A stretch of 64,000 bases of DNA from Domibacillus enclensis (GCF_900156125.1 NZ_FTLX01000001.1:124001-188000); one strand, 5' to 3'. Positions 16,249 through 25,388 are shown, numbered from the stretch's first letter. Program-made: numbers and translations. Notes: generated by a model from the sequence alone, not told the origin.

Positions 16249-17106
16249 TTTTAATTCAAAGCCAATATGATTTAAAGCCTGTTCTAAATTCGTCACAATC
16301 AATATATCCTTAATTTCTGCGTTCATCTGAACGGCTTTCATTGCCAAGTCAGGCCGGAAACCGGTTAAAATCGGCGCCACCCCAATAAGCTTTAAGATCG
16401 TCGCAATTTTCAATAGGGAAGCAATAACGGTTTCGTTAACGTACATGATGCCGGATAAATCAATGATTAAGTAATCCAGTGCCAGCTCCTGGCTTTTAAA
16501 TAAAGCGGTTTCGATAATGCTTTCTGCCCGTCGCCCGTCAATGTCACCGACGATTGGCAGAATCGCCAGTCCGCTTGTGATCGGCACAACAGGTGCAGCA
16601 GATTGATACAGCTGCTGATGCGTATAATCGAGTTCAAGCACGTACGTCAACAGAGAAGACATCGTTTCAAACAGGTTGATTTGTTCGTCGGTAAACGTTT
16701 GTTTTTTTGTATCGAGACCACAAATGGTGCCATAGTTTTCCCCATCCTCGTAATTAATGGGAATGGCAATAAAGGTCCCGCCGCCAAGATTACTGGTGAC
16801 ATTCATGTCTTTTGTTCCGTCATGAGCATTTAAGTCAGGAATAATCAGAATACGATCTCCATGCTCGACACTTAAGCTGCAATAGCTTTCATAAAAAGGA
16901 AGCTCTTCTCCTTCCGTGACCAGCGTTTCTTCTTTGTTGTATACTTTCACCATCCGGTTGGTCTTTCCATCATTGCGAGCAACAAATAGCGTGTTTAAAT
17001 CAATGAATTCAGCCATTAATTGAAGAACACGGACGGCCGCTTCTTCAAAATCGCGAAACTGGGTATTGCTTTGTCGTATGCTGGTCGTACTCATATAAAC
17101 ATTCAC
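16243..17106 (-). CDS. GAF-STAS sensor protein (RsbR-like)
   Basis: 287 residues from GTG 17106 (GAGGAAAG 4 bases upstream). Residues about 18-160 are a GAF sensor domain (FIDLNTLFVARNDG, GGGTFIAIPINYEDG, YGTICGLDT). Residues about 175-285 are a STAS domain (VVPITSGLAILPIVGDID, YLIIDLSGIMYVNETV). The STAS resembles the RsbRA-RsbRD paralogues of the stressosome that controls sigma B, although the serine/threonine usually phosphorylated by RsbT cannot be assigned with certainty (S in DLSG and T in NETV are candidates). It probably modulates the general stress response. No kinase partner is nearby. Confidence 0.85.
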   Translation of the reverse strand: MNVYMSTTSIRQSNTQFRDFEEAAVRVLQLMAEFIDLNTLFVARNDGKTNRMVKVYNKEETLVTEGEELPFYESYCSLSVEHGDRILIIPDLNAHDGTKDMNVTSNLGGGTFIAIPINYEDGENYGTICGLDTKKQTFTDEQINLFETMSSLLTYVLELDYTHQQLYQSAAPVVPITSGLAILPIVGDIDGRRAESIIETALFKSQELALDYLIIDLSGIMYVNETVIASLLKIATILKLIGVAPILTGFRPDLAMKAVQMNAEIKDILIVTNLEQALNHIGFELKQ

Positions 17107-17227
17107 GCTTCTTTCCTCGGCAATTTCAATTCTATTTGCCTATCATATCATGACAGGAGAGTTCGCAAAAATAATTTAATCGTGAAAATTAAGGAAGCGG
17201 TATAATAGAACGGTGGAGGTGATCGAT

Positions 17228-18904
17228 ATGGTAGAACTGCTGCTGACAATGCTTGAACGCCTCGGCATCCTCGTCATGATTGCATTTGTGCTGACAAGAC
17301 TGTCCTTTTTCCGGGATATGATTTACCGTGATCATTTAAACAACGACCAGCGTTTCAAAGCGATTTTGTTTTTCAGCTTCTTTGGCATCATTGGCACGTA
17401 TTCAGGCGTTGCGTTTCATTCCGCGTCCGGAACGTACAACGTGTGGGCGTTTGATCTGGCAAATGAAGAAGCCATTGCCAATTCGCGGGTCATTGGGGTC
17501 GTGATGGCTGGCTTGTTTGGCGGCTGGAAAGTAGGGCTTGCCACAGGCTTTCTGGCGGGTGCCCACCGTTACACGCTGGGCGGCTTTACCGATTTTGCCT
17601 GTGGAGCGGCTTCGGTTATGGCCGGCTTGATCGCAGCTTGTTTTTATCAATCCAAAAAAGAGATCACGCTCAAAACGGCTTTTGCCGCTGGAGCGCTGAG
17701 TGAATGTGTGCAAATGGGCATGATCCTGCTGCTGGCGAAGCCATTCGACCGCGCTCTGTTTTTAGTCCAGCAAATTGGTTTGCCGATGATTATCGCGAAC
17801 GGACTTGGTGCAGCGCTCTTTTTGCTGATCATTAAAAGCGTAGTGAAAGAAGAAGAAAAAGCGGCTGCGCTGCAGGCCCAGAAAACATTGCGAATGGCAA
17901 GCAGAACGATTCCGCATTTGCGCAATGGACTTGATGCTGTGTCCGCCTCTGTCATTTGTGAGATTGTGCTGAAGGAAGTTCATGCTAACGCGGTCTCCAT
18001 TAATCAGCAAAATGAAGTGCTTGCTTTTAAAGGAACAGGAACGGCTCAGCCTCATTTGTCTGTCCAGAGAAGCCCGTACATAGAAACGTCGATTGGCTCA
18101 GACACGATTTTAGCAGCGCCAATCCATCAGGGCGAAAAACAGGTTGGAACGCTGCTGTTTTATTTCCGCGCGGGGCAAAAAATATCCGAATTAGCGGTTG
18201 AATCCGTGCTTGGCATCAGTTCGTTAATTGGGAATCAGCTTCAAAATGCTGAGGTGGAACGTACGTATACGCTGGCAAAGGAAGCAGAAGTCAAAGCACT
18301 CCAAGCACAAATCAGCCCTCATTTTTTGTTTAATTCGTTAAACACGATTGTGTCACTCACTCGGATTGAGCCGGATCAAGCCCGAAGACTGCTCATCGAT
18401 CTGGCCCGCTTTTTACGAAAAAACCTGTCTGCCACCACAGCCGAATGGACGAGTCTTTCAGAAGAGCTGGATCATGTACGAGCGTACTTATCCATTGAGC
18501 AGACACGATTTGAAAACAGACTGTCTGTGCATTATGAGATTAATGAATCGGTTCTGCATGCCCCTGTTCCTCCGCTTACCCTGCAGCCCATTGTTGAAAA
18601 TGCGGTAAAGTACAGCATGCAGGGGGTCGGGGACCATGAAGTACATATCCGGATCCATCCGCAAAACGGGGGTGTAGCCGTTTCGATTTCAGATGATGGC
18701 CCGGGCGTAGAGGCATCCAGGCAAAAAGAGCTCGGTCAAAAAGCGGTTTCCTCCCAAAAAGGCAGCGGGATTGCCTTAGTTAATGTGAACCGCCGTTTGA
18801 AGATGCTAGTAGGTGAAGAAGCGGGTCTGACGTTTTCATCCAGTCAAAAGGGTGGTCTCCTCGTTTCATTTAACATTCCAATTAAAGTAGGTGATCACGT
18901 ATGA
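17228..18904 (+). CDS. LytS-family sensor histidine kinase
   Basis: 558 residues from ATG 17228 (GGAGGTG 6 bases upstream). The N-terminal 200 residues are a multi-helix 5TM-LYT receptor (LGILVMIAFVLTRLSFFRD, FGGWKVGLATGFLAGAHRYTLGG). A GAF-like region follows (about 225-345), then the HisKA_7TM/His_kinase core: QAQISPHFLFNSLNTI with the phosphoacceptor His, N-box LQPIVENAVKYSM, G1 DDGPGV and GSGIALVNVNRRLKML. Its stop overlaps the start of the response regulator (ATGA). In Bacillus LytS senses pyruvate; in E. coli the related BtsS does the same. The adjacent CstA-type transporter supports a pyruvate signal here (inference). Confidence 0.92.
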   Translation: MVELLLTMLERLGILVMIAFVLTRLSFFRDMIYRDHLNNDQRFKAILFFSFFGIIGTYSGVAFHSASGTYNVWAFDLANEEAIANSRVIGVVMAGLFGGWKVGLATGFLAGAHRYTLGGFTDFACGAASVMAGLIAACFYQSKKEITLKTAFAAGALSECVQMGMILLLAKPFDRALFLVQQIGLPMIIANGLGAALFLLIIKSVVKEEEKAAALQAQKTLRMASRTIPHLRNGLDAVSASVICEIVLKEVHANAVSINQQNEVLAFKGTGTAQPHLSVQRSPYIETSIGSDTILAAPIHQGEKQVGTLLFYFRAGQKISELAVESVLGISSLIGNQLQNAEVERTYTLAKEAEVKALQAQISPHFLFNSLNTIVSLTRIEPDQARRLLIDLARFLRKNLSATTAEWTSLSEELDHVRAYLSIEQTRFENRLSVHYEINESVLHAPVPPLTLQPIVENAVKYSMQGVGDHEVHIRIHPQNGGVAVSISDDGPGVEASRQKELGQKAVSSQKGSGIALVNVNRRLKMLVGEEAGLTFSSSQKGGLLVSFNIPIKVGDHV

Positions 18905-19629
18905 TAAAGCCTATTCGGACACTGGTTGTCGATGACGAGCCATACAGCCGGAAGGAGCTCATTCATTTATTGAAGGAGCATCCGGCCATTCAAATTGCAG
19001 GAGAAGCCGATTCAGGCGAGCAGGCGGTTGTCAAATGCACCCAACTGCAGCCGGATGTGGTCTTTTTGGATATTGAGATGCCCGGCATGAATGGCCTTGA
19101 AGCCGCCCGGGCGCTCCAGCAGCTTAAGAAAGTGCCGGATATTGTCTTTGCCACAGCGTATCCGGAGTTTGCTGCTGAAGCATTCCGGTATGAAGCGGTT
19201 CACTATCTGTTAAAGCCATTTGAGGAGGGGGACATTGCTGTGACCGTTTCAAGGCTTGAAAAAGCCTTGAAATCGTTTCCTGAAGCCGCCATCAAGCATT
19301 CCGGCAAACTGGCTGTCGAGCACGAAGGAGACATTTTTTACCTGGACCCGAACGATATTTTGTACGTAACCCGTGAAGAAAAAACAAGTAAAATTGTGAC
19401 GATGGAGCATGAATATGAAGTGAAAACACCGATGAAGGAGCTAGAAGCCCGGTTTAGTGAGTTTCCGTTTTTCCGCATTCACAAAAGCTTTCTCGTGCAT
19501 TTGGATTATATTAATAAACTAACGCCCTGGTTCAACGGCGCTTATCAGCTGGAATTAAAGGGCCGGAAAGAAGTGCTTCCGGTCAGCCGTAATTACGTAA
19601 AAGAGCTTCGGCAGCAGCTTGAGCTGTAG
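18901..19629 (+). CDS. LytTR-family response regulator
   Basis: 242 residues. The receiver domain has DDEP (about 10), the phosphorylated Asp in VVFLDIEMPGMNG (about 58), a threonine in FATAYPEF and the lysine in LLKPFEEG. The C-terminal LytTR DNA-binding domain covers about 140-240 (ILYVTREEKTSKIV, FFRIHKSFLVHLDYI, LPVSRNYVKEL). It is translationally coupled to the kinase gene. Target genes probably include the adjacent cstA 130 bases downstream, as in LytST-pftAB and BtsSR-btsT. Confidence 0.93.
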   Translation: MIKPIRTLVVDDEPYSRKELIHLLKEHPAIQIAGEADSGEQAVVKCTQLQPDVVFLDIEMPGMNGLEAARALQQLKKVPDIVFATAYPEFAAEAFRYEAVHYLLKPFEEGDIAVTVSRLEKALKSFPEAAIKHSGKLAVEHEGDIFYLDPNDILYVTREEKTSKIVTMEHEYEVKTPMKELEARFSEFPFFRIHKSFLVHLDYINKLTPWFNGAYQLELKGRKEVLPVSRNYVKELRQQLEL

Positions 19630-19685
19630 CATGTTATCACTTTATTTAGACACGATATCCTCTCGTTTCAACATGTGAATCCGTT

Positions 19686-19734
19686 TTCCGTCTTTTCATG
19701 ACGGAACCCATTATACTATTTGTAAGCGATTACA
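19686..19734 (+). promoter_or_regulatory. cstA promoter region: palindrome, -10 and perfect cre site
   Basis: TGTAAGCGATTACA (19721-19734) is an exact fit to the CcpA cre consensus and an almost perfect palindrome. It begins four bases after a good -10 (TATACT, 19712-19717), a position where CcpA would block transcription. Just upstream TTCCGTC/GACGGAA (19686-19707) forms an inverted repeat over the expected -35 region. No good -35 is visible, consistent with activator dependence, probably on the LytTR regulator. Confidence 0.75.
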
Positions 19735-19758
19735 AATGTGAAGGGGAGGAAATATCAT

Positions 19759-21207
19759 ATGGTTACATTTATTGGGGCACTTGTTTTGCTCGTTGTTGGT
19801 TATTTTACGTATGGAAAATTCATCGAGCGGATGTTTGGTGTAAAAGAAGAACGGTCAACACCCGCTTTTACCCACCAGGACGGTGTGGACTATCTGCCGA
19901 TGAACGAAAAGAAAAATTCATTAATCCAGCTGTTAAATATCGCAGGTGTCGGGCCGATCTTCGGGCCCATTATGGGAGCTCTGTACGGACCTGTCGCGTT
20001 CATTTGGATCGTCGTCGGCTGTATTTTTGCCGGAGCGGTTCACGATTACCTGACAGGCATGATTTCCATCCGCAATAGAGGCGCTCATTTGCCGGAGCTT
20101 GCGGGTAAGTTTTTGGGCAAAGCGATGAAACATGTGGTCAATGCCTTTGCGATTTTGCTGCTTGTCCTCGTGGGCACCGTTTTTGTCACATCGCCAGCCG
20201 ACCTATTGTTTAACTTAATGGATGGCTGGATGGGGATCAGCTTGATCGTCGGTTTCATTTTCGCGTATTATATTTTAGCGACCCTTCTGCCGATCGACAA
20301 AATTATCGGGCGGTTTTATCCGATTTTCGGCGCCCTGCTAATTATTAGTGCTGTTGGTGTCGGCGTGTCGCTCGTTGTGACGGGCGCACCGATTCCAGAG
20401 TTGACACTATCCAATATGCATCCGGATAACCTGCCTATTTTCCCATTATTGTTTTTAACGATTTCCTGCGGGGCGCTGTCCGGGTTTCATGCCACTCAGA
20501 CGCCGATTATTTCACGGACAACGCAAAATGAAAAACAAGGCCGGAGAATTTTTTACGGCATGATGATTGCAGAAGGCATGATTGCGATGATCTGGGCTGC
20601 GGCTGCGATGAGCTTGTTCCAGGGACCCGTCGGCTTAAATGAGCTGCTTGCAAATGGCGGACCGGCAGCAGTGGTCAGCGAAGCGTCTATCCTGTCATTA
20701 GGGGCGATTGGCGGAACGCTTGCGATTTTAGGCGTTATCGTATTGCCTATCACATCCGGTGATACAGCTTTCCGGAGTGCGCGGATGATTATTGCGGATT
20801 ACTTGAACATTGGACAGGCGAAGCTGTCGAGCCGCCTTTGGATTGCTCTGCCGCTGTTTGTTATTTCCTTTGCCTTAACGAAAATTGATTTTAACCTGCT
20901 GTGGCGGTATTTTTCATGGGCAAACCAGTCGACGGCCGTGATTGCTCTTTGGGTCGCTGCTGTTTACTTATTCATTGCCGGCAAACACTATTTTGTGGCG
21001 ATGATCCCGGCTGTTTTCATGACGATGGCGACAACAACCTATATTTTGAATGCCCAAATCGGGTTCCGGCTGCCGCTTGAAACGTCTTACTATATTGCTG
21101 CCGTTGTGACAGCTGTCATTATCGGGCTGTTTTACAAGCGGGCGATTCGGGCGAAAAAAGACAATATTCCGCTTGAAGAAGATATTTCGGGACGTCCGGC
21201 TGCATAA
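19759..21207 (+). CDS. cstA: CstA-family transporter (probable pyruvate or peptide uptake)
   Basis: 482 residues from ATG 19759 (AAGGGGAGG upstream). Many hydrophobic helices and the CstA hallmarks: SLIQLLNIAGVGPIFGPIMGA (about 54-74), FAGAVHDYLTGMISIRNRG, GFHATQTPIISRT and ITSGDTAFRSARMII. It is shorter than E. coli CstA (about 700 residues), as in several Firmicutes. CstA proteins import pyruvate or peptides when carbon is scarce; the LytS/LytT pair directly upstream and the cre site give regulation like BtsT. Substrate is inferred from context. Confidence 0.9.
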   Translation: MVTFIGALVLLVVGYFTYGKFIERMFGVKEERSTPAFTHQDGVDYLPMNEKKNSLIQLLNIAGVGPIFGPIMGALYGPVAFIWIVVGCIFAGAVHDYLTGMISIRNRGAHLPELAGKFLGKAMKHVVNAFAILLLVLVGTVFVTSPADLLFNLMDGWMGISLIVGFIFAYYILATLLPIDKIIGRFYPIFGALLIISAVGVGVSLVVTGAPIPELTLSNMHPDNLPIFPLLFLTISCGALSGFHATQTPIISRTTQNEKQGRRIFYGMMIAEGMIAMIWAAAAMSLFQGPVGLNELLANGGPAAVVSEASILSLGAIGGTLAILGVIVLPITSGDTAFRSARMIIADYLNIGQAKLSSRLWIALPLFVISFALTKIDFNLLWRYFSWANQSTAVIALWVAAVYLFIAGKHYFVAMIPAVFMTMATTTYILNAQIGFRLPLETSYYIAAVVTAVIIGLFYKRAIRAKKDNIPLEEDISGRPAA

Positions 21208-21214
21208 AAAGAAC

Positions 21215-21251
21215 AAAAAAGAGGCAATCTTTTCATAATTGCCTCTTTTTT
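21215..21251 (+). terminator. Terminator after cstA
   Basis: AAAAAAGAGGCAAT pairs with ATTGCCTCTTTTTT (perfect 14-base stem). Confidence 0.93.
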
Positions 21252-21316
21252 GTGTGTGAAAAGAATCGCAAAGGGGTATAGAACCGTATCTTTACATAGA
21301 GGGGGCCGCCAGTGGC

Positions 21317-22268
21317 ATGATTGAATTATTAAAAAAAGGAAATACGTCCTCCGGCATTGCCGCGCTTGGCAATACGGTGCTGGCCATTCTGAAGTTTTTC
21401 GCAGCCGCCTTTAGCGGCAGCGGCACGATGTTCGCCTCTGCGATGCATTCCCTTGCGGATGCGATTAATCAGGGATTCGTTTATTTTGGCAGCTCACTCG
21501 CTGAAATGAAGCCGTCAAAACGATTCCCGAGCGGCTTCGGACGGCTCGTCAATATTTTTTGTATGATTGCTGTGATCGTTGTCTCCATCATGGCCTACGA
21601 AACGATTTTTAAAAGGGTGGAAGCTGCTTCAGTATCCTGAAGAATCAACGGACTTTTTATTAAATGCCGCCGTTCTCCTGGCCGCTTTTATTATCGACGG
21701 ATTTATTCTTTATAAAGCAATGAAGGAAATTCTGCATGAAGCACGCGTAGAGAAAAACGGAAACATCATCTCCCAGGCGTTTAAAAATGTTGGCAAAGCT
21801 TCGCCGGCTACACGTCTTGTTTTTTACGAGGATCTTGTCGCTACGTCCGGTGCCGTTCTTGCCTTTATTGGCATTAGCCTTGCTCAAATAGGTGTGTTAG
21901 CAGCTGATGGCGCGATTACCATTCTCATCGGCCTGCTGATGGTGTTTGTTGCGTTCCGTGTCGGCTACGATAACATGGTCGGGCTGATTGGTGTTGCGGC
22001 TCCTGTGGAAGTGGAAACAAAGGTTGCACAAGCCATTTTGGATGATCCCGATGCTGTGGATATTCATTCTCTGCGGATTTTGCAGGAAGGCCGCACGTAT
22101 CACGTTGACGGCATCATCGAGCTTCGTCAGGGCATGACGCTGGCAGACGCGGACGACAGCAAATTCCGGGTGAAAAACCGTCTGTTGGAAGAGCCGGAGA
22201 TCAGTGACGTCACCCTCGGTATTATTGAGGATGACCGTACTCCTACGTGGAACAACAAACCGAAATAA
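21317..22268 (+). pseudogene. Cation diffusion facilitator (CDF), frameshifted
   Basis: The first frame (from ATG 21317) gives MIELLKKGNTSSGIAALGN and ends SIMAYETIFKRVEAASVS at 21640. The expected continuation KGWKLLQYPEESTDFLLN is in the next frame and runs to 22268. The break is at ATTTTTAAAAGGG (about 21604-21616): removing one T restores YETILKGWKLLQ. Together the parts form a normal CDF antiporter of about 316 residues: membrane helices with SAMHSLADAINQ (metal site in helix 2), EDLVATSGAVLAF (helix 5), and a cytoplasmic C-terminal domain. Such proteins export Zn, Fe, Mn or similar ions. A sequencing error in the T-run is possible. Confidence 0.88.
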
Positions 22269-22275
22269 TAACGAG

Positions 22276-22306
22276 GCCGGATGCAATGTGCTCATCCGGC
22301 TTTTTT
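22276..22306 (+). terminator. Terminator after the CDF gene
   Basis: GCCGGATG and CATCCGGC form a stem followed by six T. Confidence 0.88.
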
Positions 22307-22383
22307 CTATGCGAATCCTATAGTTTTCCTGAGCGTGGCATAGTATGATGAAAAAAATATCCTTTATGTAGAATGGTGACAAG

Positions 22384-23529
22384 ATGATGAATACGTTTCG
22401 ATTAAACTTGATCCTAATTGTGATTATTGCGCTGTTGATCATCTCCAGTATTTGGAGCTATACGGCATTTTTAGAGATGGAAGATGCGAGCGACCGGATT
22501 GTAGAGGATGCCGTTCCTGTCTCAAATGCGGCAAATGATCTGTTGACGCAGCTCGTAAACCAGGATACAGCGGTACGAGGCTTTATTATTACGGAGGAGA
22601 GCCGCTATTTAGATCCTTACTATGACGGAAAAGCGGCTCTTCTTGAAAATTTGGCTATTATAGATCGGTATGAGGAGCAGCATCCGATTATGAAAGACAT
22701 TATCGAAGAAGAAGCATTGCCGAAAATCAACAACATGCGGGTTTATTTTGAACGGCAAATAAACCTTGTCAAGTCCGGACAAATGGAACAGGCAAGGGAG
22801 CAAATCAATGACGGAAAATCAACGATGGACTCCTTCCGGGAAACCGATCTTAAAATCGACCAGGATAACAATAAAATTATTAATGACGCATGGGAAGCAA
22901 GCAATAGAGCAGGTGCAAGAGCAAAAAATATGATTATTTTCAGTGGAGCAGCGGCTCTTACGGCAGTTGGAGCACTTATTTATTCCTTTATGTCGAACCG
23001 GAAGCTGACGGCTCTTTCCTCTTTTGATGGGCTGACGAAGCTGTATAACCGGAGAATGTTCGACAAGTTTATGAAAGAAGCCTGGGAAGAAGCGGCGGAC
23101 ACACAGCAATCACTGGCGGTAATGCTCATGGATGTGGATCATTTCAAGCTGTACAACGATACATATGGCCATGTTGAGGGAGACCGCTGTTTAAAAACCA
23201 TCGCTTCGATTCTGGCCGAAAACGCCGGATCGCCCTTTATTCCGGCACGATACGGCGGAGAGGAATTTGTTGTCATTATGCCTAATACAACAGCAGAGGA
23301 AGCAAACGCAGCAGCAGAACGCATTCGTCACAAAGTGGAAAGTGCCTCTTTGCCGCATATCGCCTCTCTTTCAAACCGCATCGTGACGATCAGTGCCGGA
23401 GCGGCAGCGTTTGTGCCGGACACCTCTTTATCCCCATCAGACCTTATTGAAATGGCGGATGAAGCTTTATATGAAGCAAAGCAAGGAGGCCGCAACCGCG
23501 TTTCGGTCAGCCGTCAGAGCGTCTCATAA
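22384..23529 (+). CDS. Membrane diguanylate cyclase with CHASE3-type sensor
   Basis: 381 residues. TM helix 1 (about 9-27), an extracytoplasmic helical CHASE3-like domain (about 28-180, with VNQDTAVRGFIITEESRYLDPY), TM helix 2 (about 182-202), then a GGDEF domain with LTKLYNRRMFDKF, the I-site-less region DVDHFKLYNDTYGHVEGD, and active-site motif YGGEEFVVIMP (a GGEEF form, active in this family). It should make cyclic di-GMP from GTP in response to an external cue. It has its own GGTGA ribosome site and stands alone. Confidence 0.92.
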   Translation: MMNTFRLNLILIVIIALLIISSIWSYTAFLEMEDASDRIVEDAVPVSNAANDLLTQLVNQDTAVRGFIITEESRYLDPYYDGKAALLENLAIIDRYEEQHPIMKDIIEEEALPKINNMRVYFERQINLVKSGQMEQAREQINDGKSTMDSFRETDLKIDQDNNKIINDAWEASNRAGARAKNMIIFSGAAALTAVGALIYSFMSNRKLTALSSFDGLTKLYNRRMFDKFMKEAWEEAADTQQSLAVMLMDVDHFKLYNDTYGHVEGDRCLKTIASILAENAGSPFIPARYGGEEFVVIMPNTTAEEANAAAERIRHKVESASLPHIASLSNRIVTISAGAAAFVPDTSLSPSDLIEMADEALYEAKQGGRNRVSVSRQSVS

Positions 23530-23599
23530 GAGAATGAATAAAATTGCTTTCCTGCCGCACACTAAAAGGGCAACACATTTTATTCAGGAGGCGATGACG

Positions 23600-24172
23600 G
23601 TGACTTCACCACAATTCAACCACGGGGCACATGAGTTATTCGATGTTCATGAAGTCCTTTCGACAACACTTGGAGCGTTAAACAAAATGACGCTTGTCCG
23701 CGATCATATCCAGGACCCGGAGCTGCTGGATATATTGGACCGACAGCATGCATTTATGCTTCAGGAGTATAACACAACGGTTGACTGCTTTCAGTCCGGC
23801 CAGGATCCGGCTGTTCCGACAAAAAGCTATATGATGAAGCAAAACAATACGTTTACATTTGGCATTGAACCAAAAGCGCCATCGAAGCCAATGCAGCAGG
23901 CGTCTGAAATCAACGATGAAGTCATCTCAGGCTTTATGCTCGGCGCAGCGAAATCCATTGCGACGGCAAAGACCTCTGCCGCGCTGGAAACGACAAATCC
24001 CGTTGTTCGCCGCGTGATAGCTGATTCCATCCCGAACTGTATTGAAATGGCGTATGAAACCTCGATTTATCAAAACAAGCACCGCTACTATCAAGTGCCG
24101 CAGCTGCCGGTAGCGGATATGCAGATGATTTTGCAGTCGTATGCATCCGCGCCTCAGGCTGTCACTCAATAA
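23600..24172 (+). CDS. Spore coat protein, CotF family
   Basis: 190 residues from GTG 23600, preferred because AGGAGG lies 7 bases upstream; ATG 23594 is too close to that site. It contains a four-helix ferritin-like Coat_F domain: HELFDVHEVLSTTLGALNKM (about 8-27), LLDILDRQHAFMLQEYNTTVDC, and in the second half ISGFMLGAAKSIATAKTSAALE with VVRRVIADSIPNCIEMAYE. CotF-like proteins are spore coat components made in the mother cell. The short gap to the cyclase gene contains no clear promoter. Confidence 0.85.
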   Translation: MTSPQFNHGAHELFDVHEVLSTTLGALNKMTLVRDHIQDPELLDILDRQHAFMLQEYNTTVDCFQSGQDPAVPTKSYMMKQNNTFTFGIEPKAPSKPMQQASEINDEVISGFMLGAAKSIATAKTSAALETTNPVVRRVIADSIPNCIEMAYETSIYQNKHRYYQVPQLPVADMQMILQSYASAPQAVTQ

Positions 24173-24180
24173 AAAATGGA

Positions 24181-24211
24181 ACCGTCCCTTGCACACAGGG
24201 GCGGTTTTTTT
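24181..24211 (+). terminator. Terminator after cotF-like gene
   Basis: ACCGTCCCT and AGGGGCGGT pair (one wobble) and are followed by a seven-base T-run. Confidence 0.85.
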
Positions 24212-24242
24212 GTACGATAGGGGAAAAGTGAGGATGATTCAG

Positions 24243-24704
24243 ATGATGCTTAGAGAGGCATGGCCGGAAGAACGGCCGCTGCTGTATGAATGGGGTCACC
24301 GTGAGTGGCCGAAAAACCGGACGCTTGCACAATACATAGAAGACAACCAAAAGGAAGAAGCATATGGTACACGCTTTGTTCTTGTGGCGGACGATGGGGA
24401 AGTGGCTGCGTCTCTTATGCTGCTGAAGCATCGTCCGCACTTATATGGCCTCGGGTCCATTGTCGTCGCTCCTGCTGCGCGTGGCCGAGGCGTCGGCACA
24501 CAGCTGCTGACAGAATGCCTGCAAATGCACAAGGAAGCCGCGTTCATGCTGTACAGTGAAATTGGAACGCCGTATTATGAACGCTTTGGCTTCACAGCAC
24601 TGCCGGACGAATACCAGCGCTATCCGCAAGGGATTTGTATGGTTAAAGCGCATCTGCAGCAGCGTGAGCAGATTATGCAGGAACCGATCCCGGATTACTT
24701 TTAA
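24243..24704 (+). CDS. GNAT-family N-acetyltransferase
   Basis: 153 residues from ATG 24243 (AGGA 8 bases upstream; ATG 24234 possible). GNAT motif A is clear: GLGSIVVAPAARGRGVGTQLL (about 75-95) with the acetyl-CoA pyrophosphate loop RGRGVG, followed by IGTPYYERFGF (motif B). The acceptor is unknown. The following MOSC gene starts 12 bases downstream, so the two share a transcript. Confidence 0.85.
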   Translation: MMLREAWPEERPLLYEWGHREWPKNRTLAQYIEDNQKEEAYGTRFVLVADDGEVAASLMLLKHRPHLYGLGSIVVAPAARGRGVGTQLLTECLQMHKEAAFMLYSEIGTPYYERFGFTALPDEYQRYPQGICMVKAHLQQREQIMQEPIPDYF

Positions 24705-24716
24705 GGAGTGAGCAAC

Positions 24717-25354
24717 GTGCAGATCGTATCGTTAAATATCGGAAAACCGAAAGACCTTCCATACAATAGAAAAACCATTCAATCAGGGATTTTAAAAGCC
24801 TCTGCGACTCATGCGGTGTTTTTAACGAAAACCGGCTTTAATGGAGATGGGCAAGCGGATCTTGTTCATCATGGCGGCGTGGATAAAGCAGTATGTGTGT
24901 ACGCGCAGGAGCATTTTTCCTACTGGCAGGAAAACTGAACCGACCGTTTCAGGCAGCCGCTTTTGGAGAAAATATTACGTCAGAAGGGCTTCTTGAATCA
25001 AGCGTGCATATCGGCGATACGTTTCAACTAGGCGAAGCTGTTGTACAGGTGAGCCAGCCAAGACAGCCATGCTTTAAGCTTGCGGCTTTGTACGAAGAAC
25101 CTAAAATGCCCCTTTTCGTCAAACAATCGGGATACACGGGTTTTTATTTCCGTGTTTTGCAGGAGGGAAAGGCTGCAAGAGGGATGGAAATCATTCCGTC
25201 AACAACCCACAGCGCACGGGTCACTGTTCAAGAAGCAAACCGGATCATGAATGATTCAGCCCGGACGGAAGAAGACAGAATGAAGCTGCTTCAATTGGAG
25301 GAACTTGCTGAGAGCTGGAAGGAACCGCTTCGCCGCCAGGCAGAAAAGCTATAA
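24717..25354 (+). pseudogene. MOSC-domain protein (YflK/YiiM type), frameshifted
   Basis: From GTG 24717 (AAGGAG 8 bases upstream) the frame gives VQIVSLNIGKPKDLP ... ADLVHHGGVDKAVCVYAQEHFSYWQEN and stops at 24938. The rest, LNRPFQAAAFGENITSEGLLES with the MOSC cysteine motif QPRQPCFKLA and a C-terminal three-helix domain, is in another frame ending at 25354. Adding one A in GGAAAACTG (about 24929-24937) restores YWQEKLNRPF. MOSC proteins bind molybdenum cofactor sulfur and detoxify N-hydroxylated bases. As with the CDF gene, the indel sits in a short homopolymer, so decay and sequencing error are both possible. Confidence 0.88.
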
Positions 25355-25388
25355 AGCAGGGGGATTTCACATCCTCCTGCTTTATTTT
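25352..25388 (+). terminator. Terminator after the MOSC gene
   Basis: AAAGCAGGGGGAT pairs with ATCCTCCTGCTTT, followed by ATTTTG; the gene's stop codon is in the stem. Confidence 0.85.

Noticed and set aside
21317-22268. Programmed ribosomal frameshift in the CDF gene
   Set aside because: The run is only five T and four A, shorter than known slippery or transcription-slippage sites, and CDF proteins are not known to need frameshifting. A mutation or read error is simpler.
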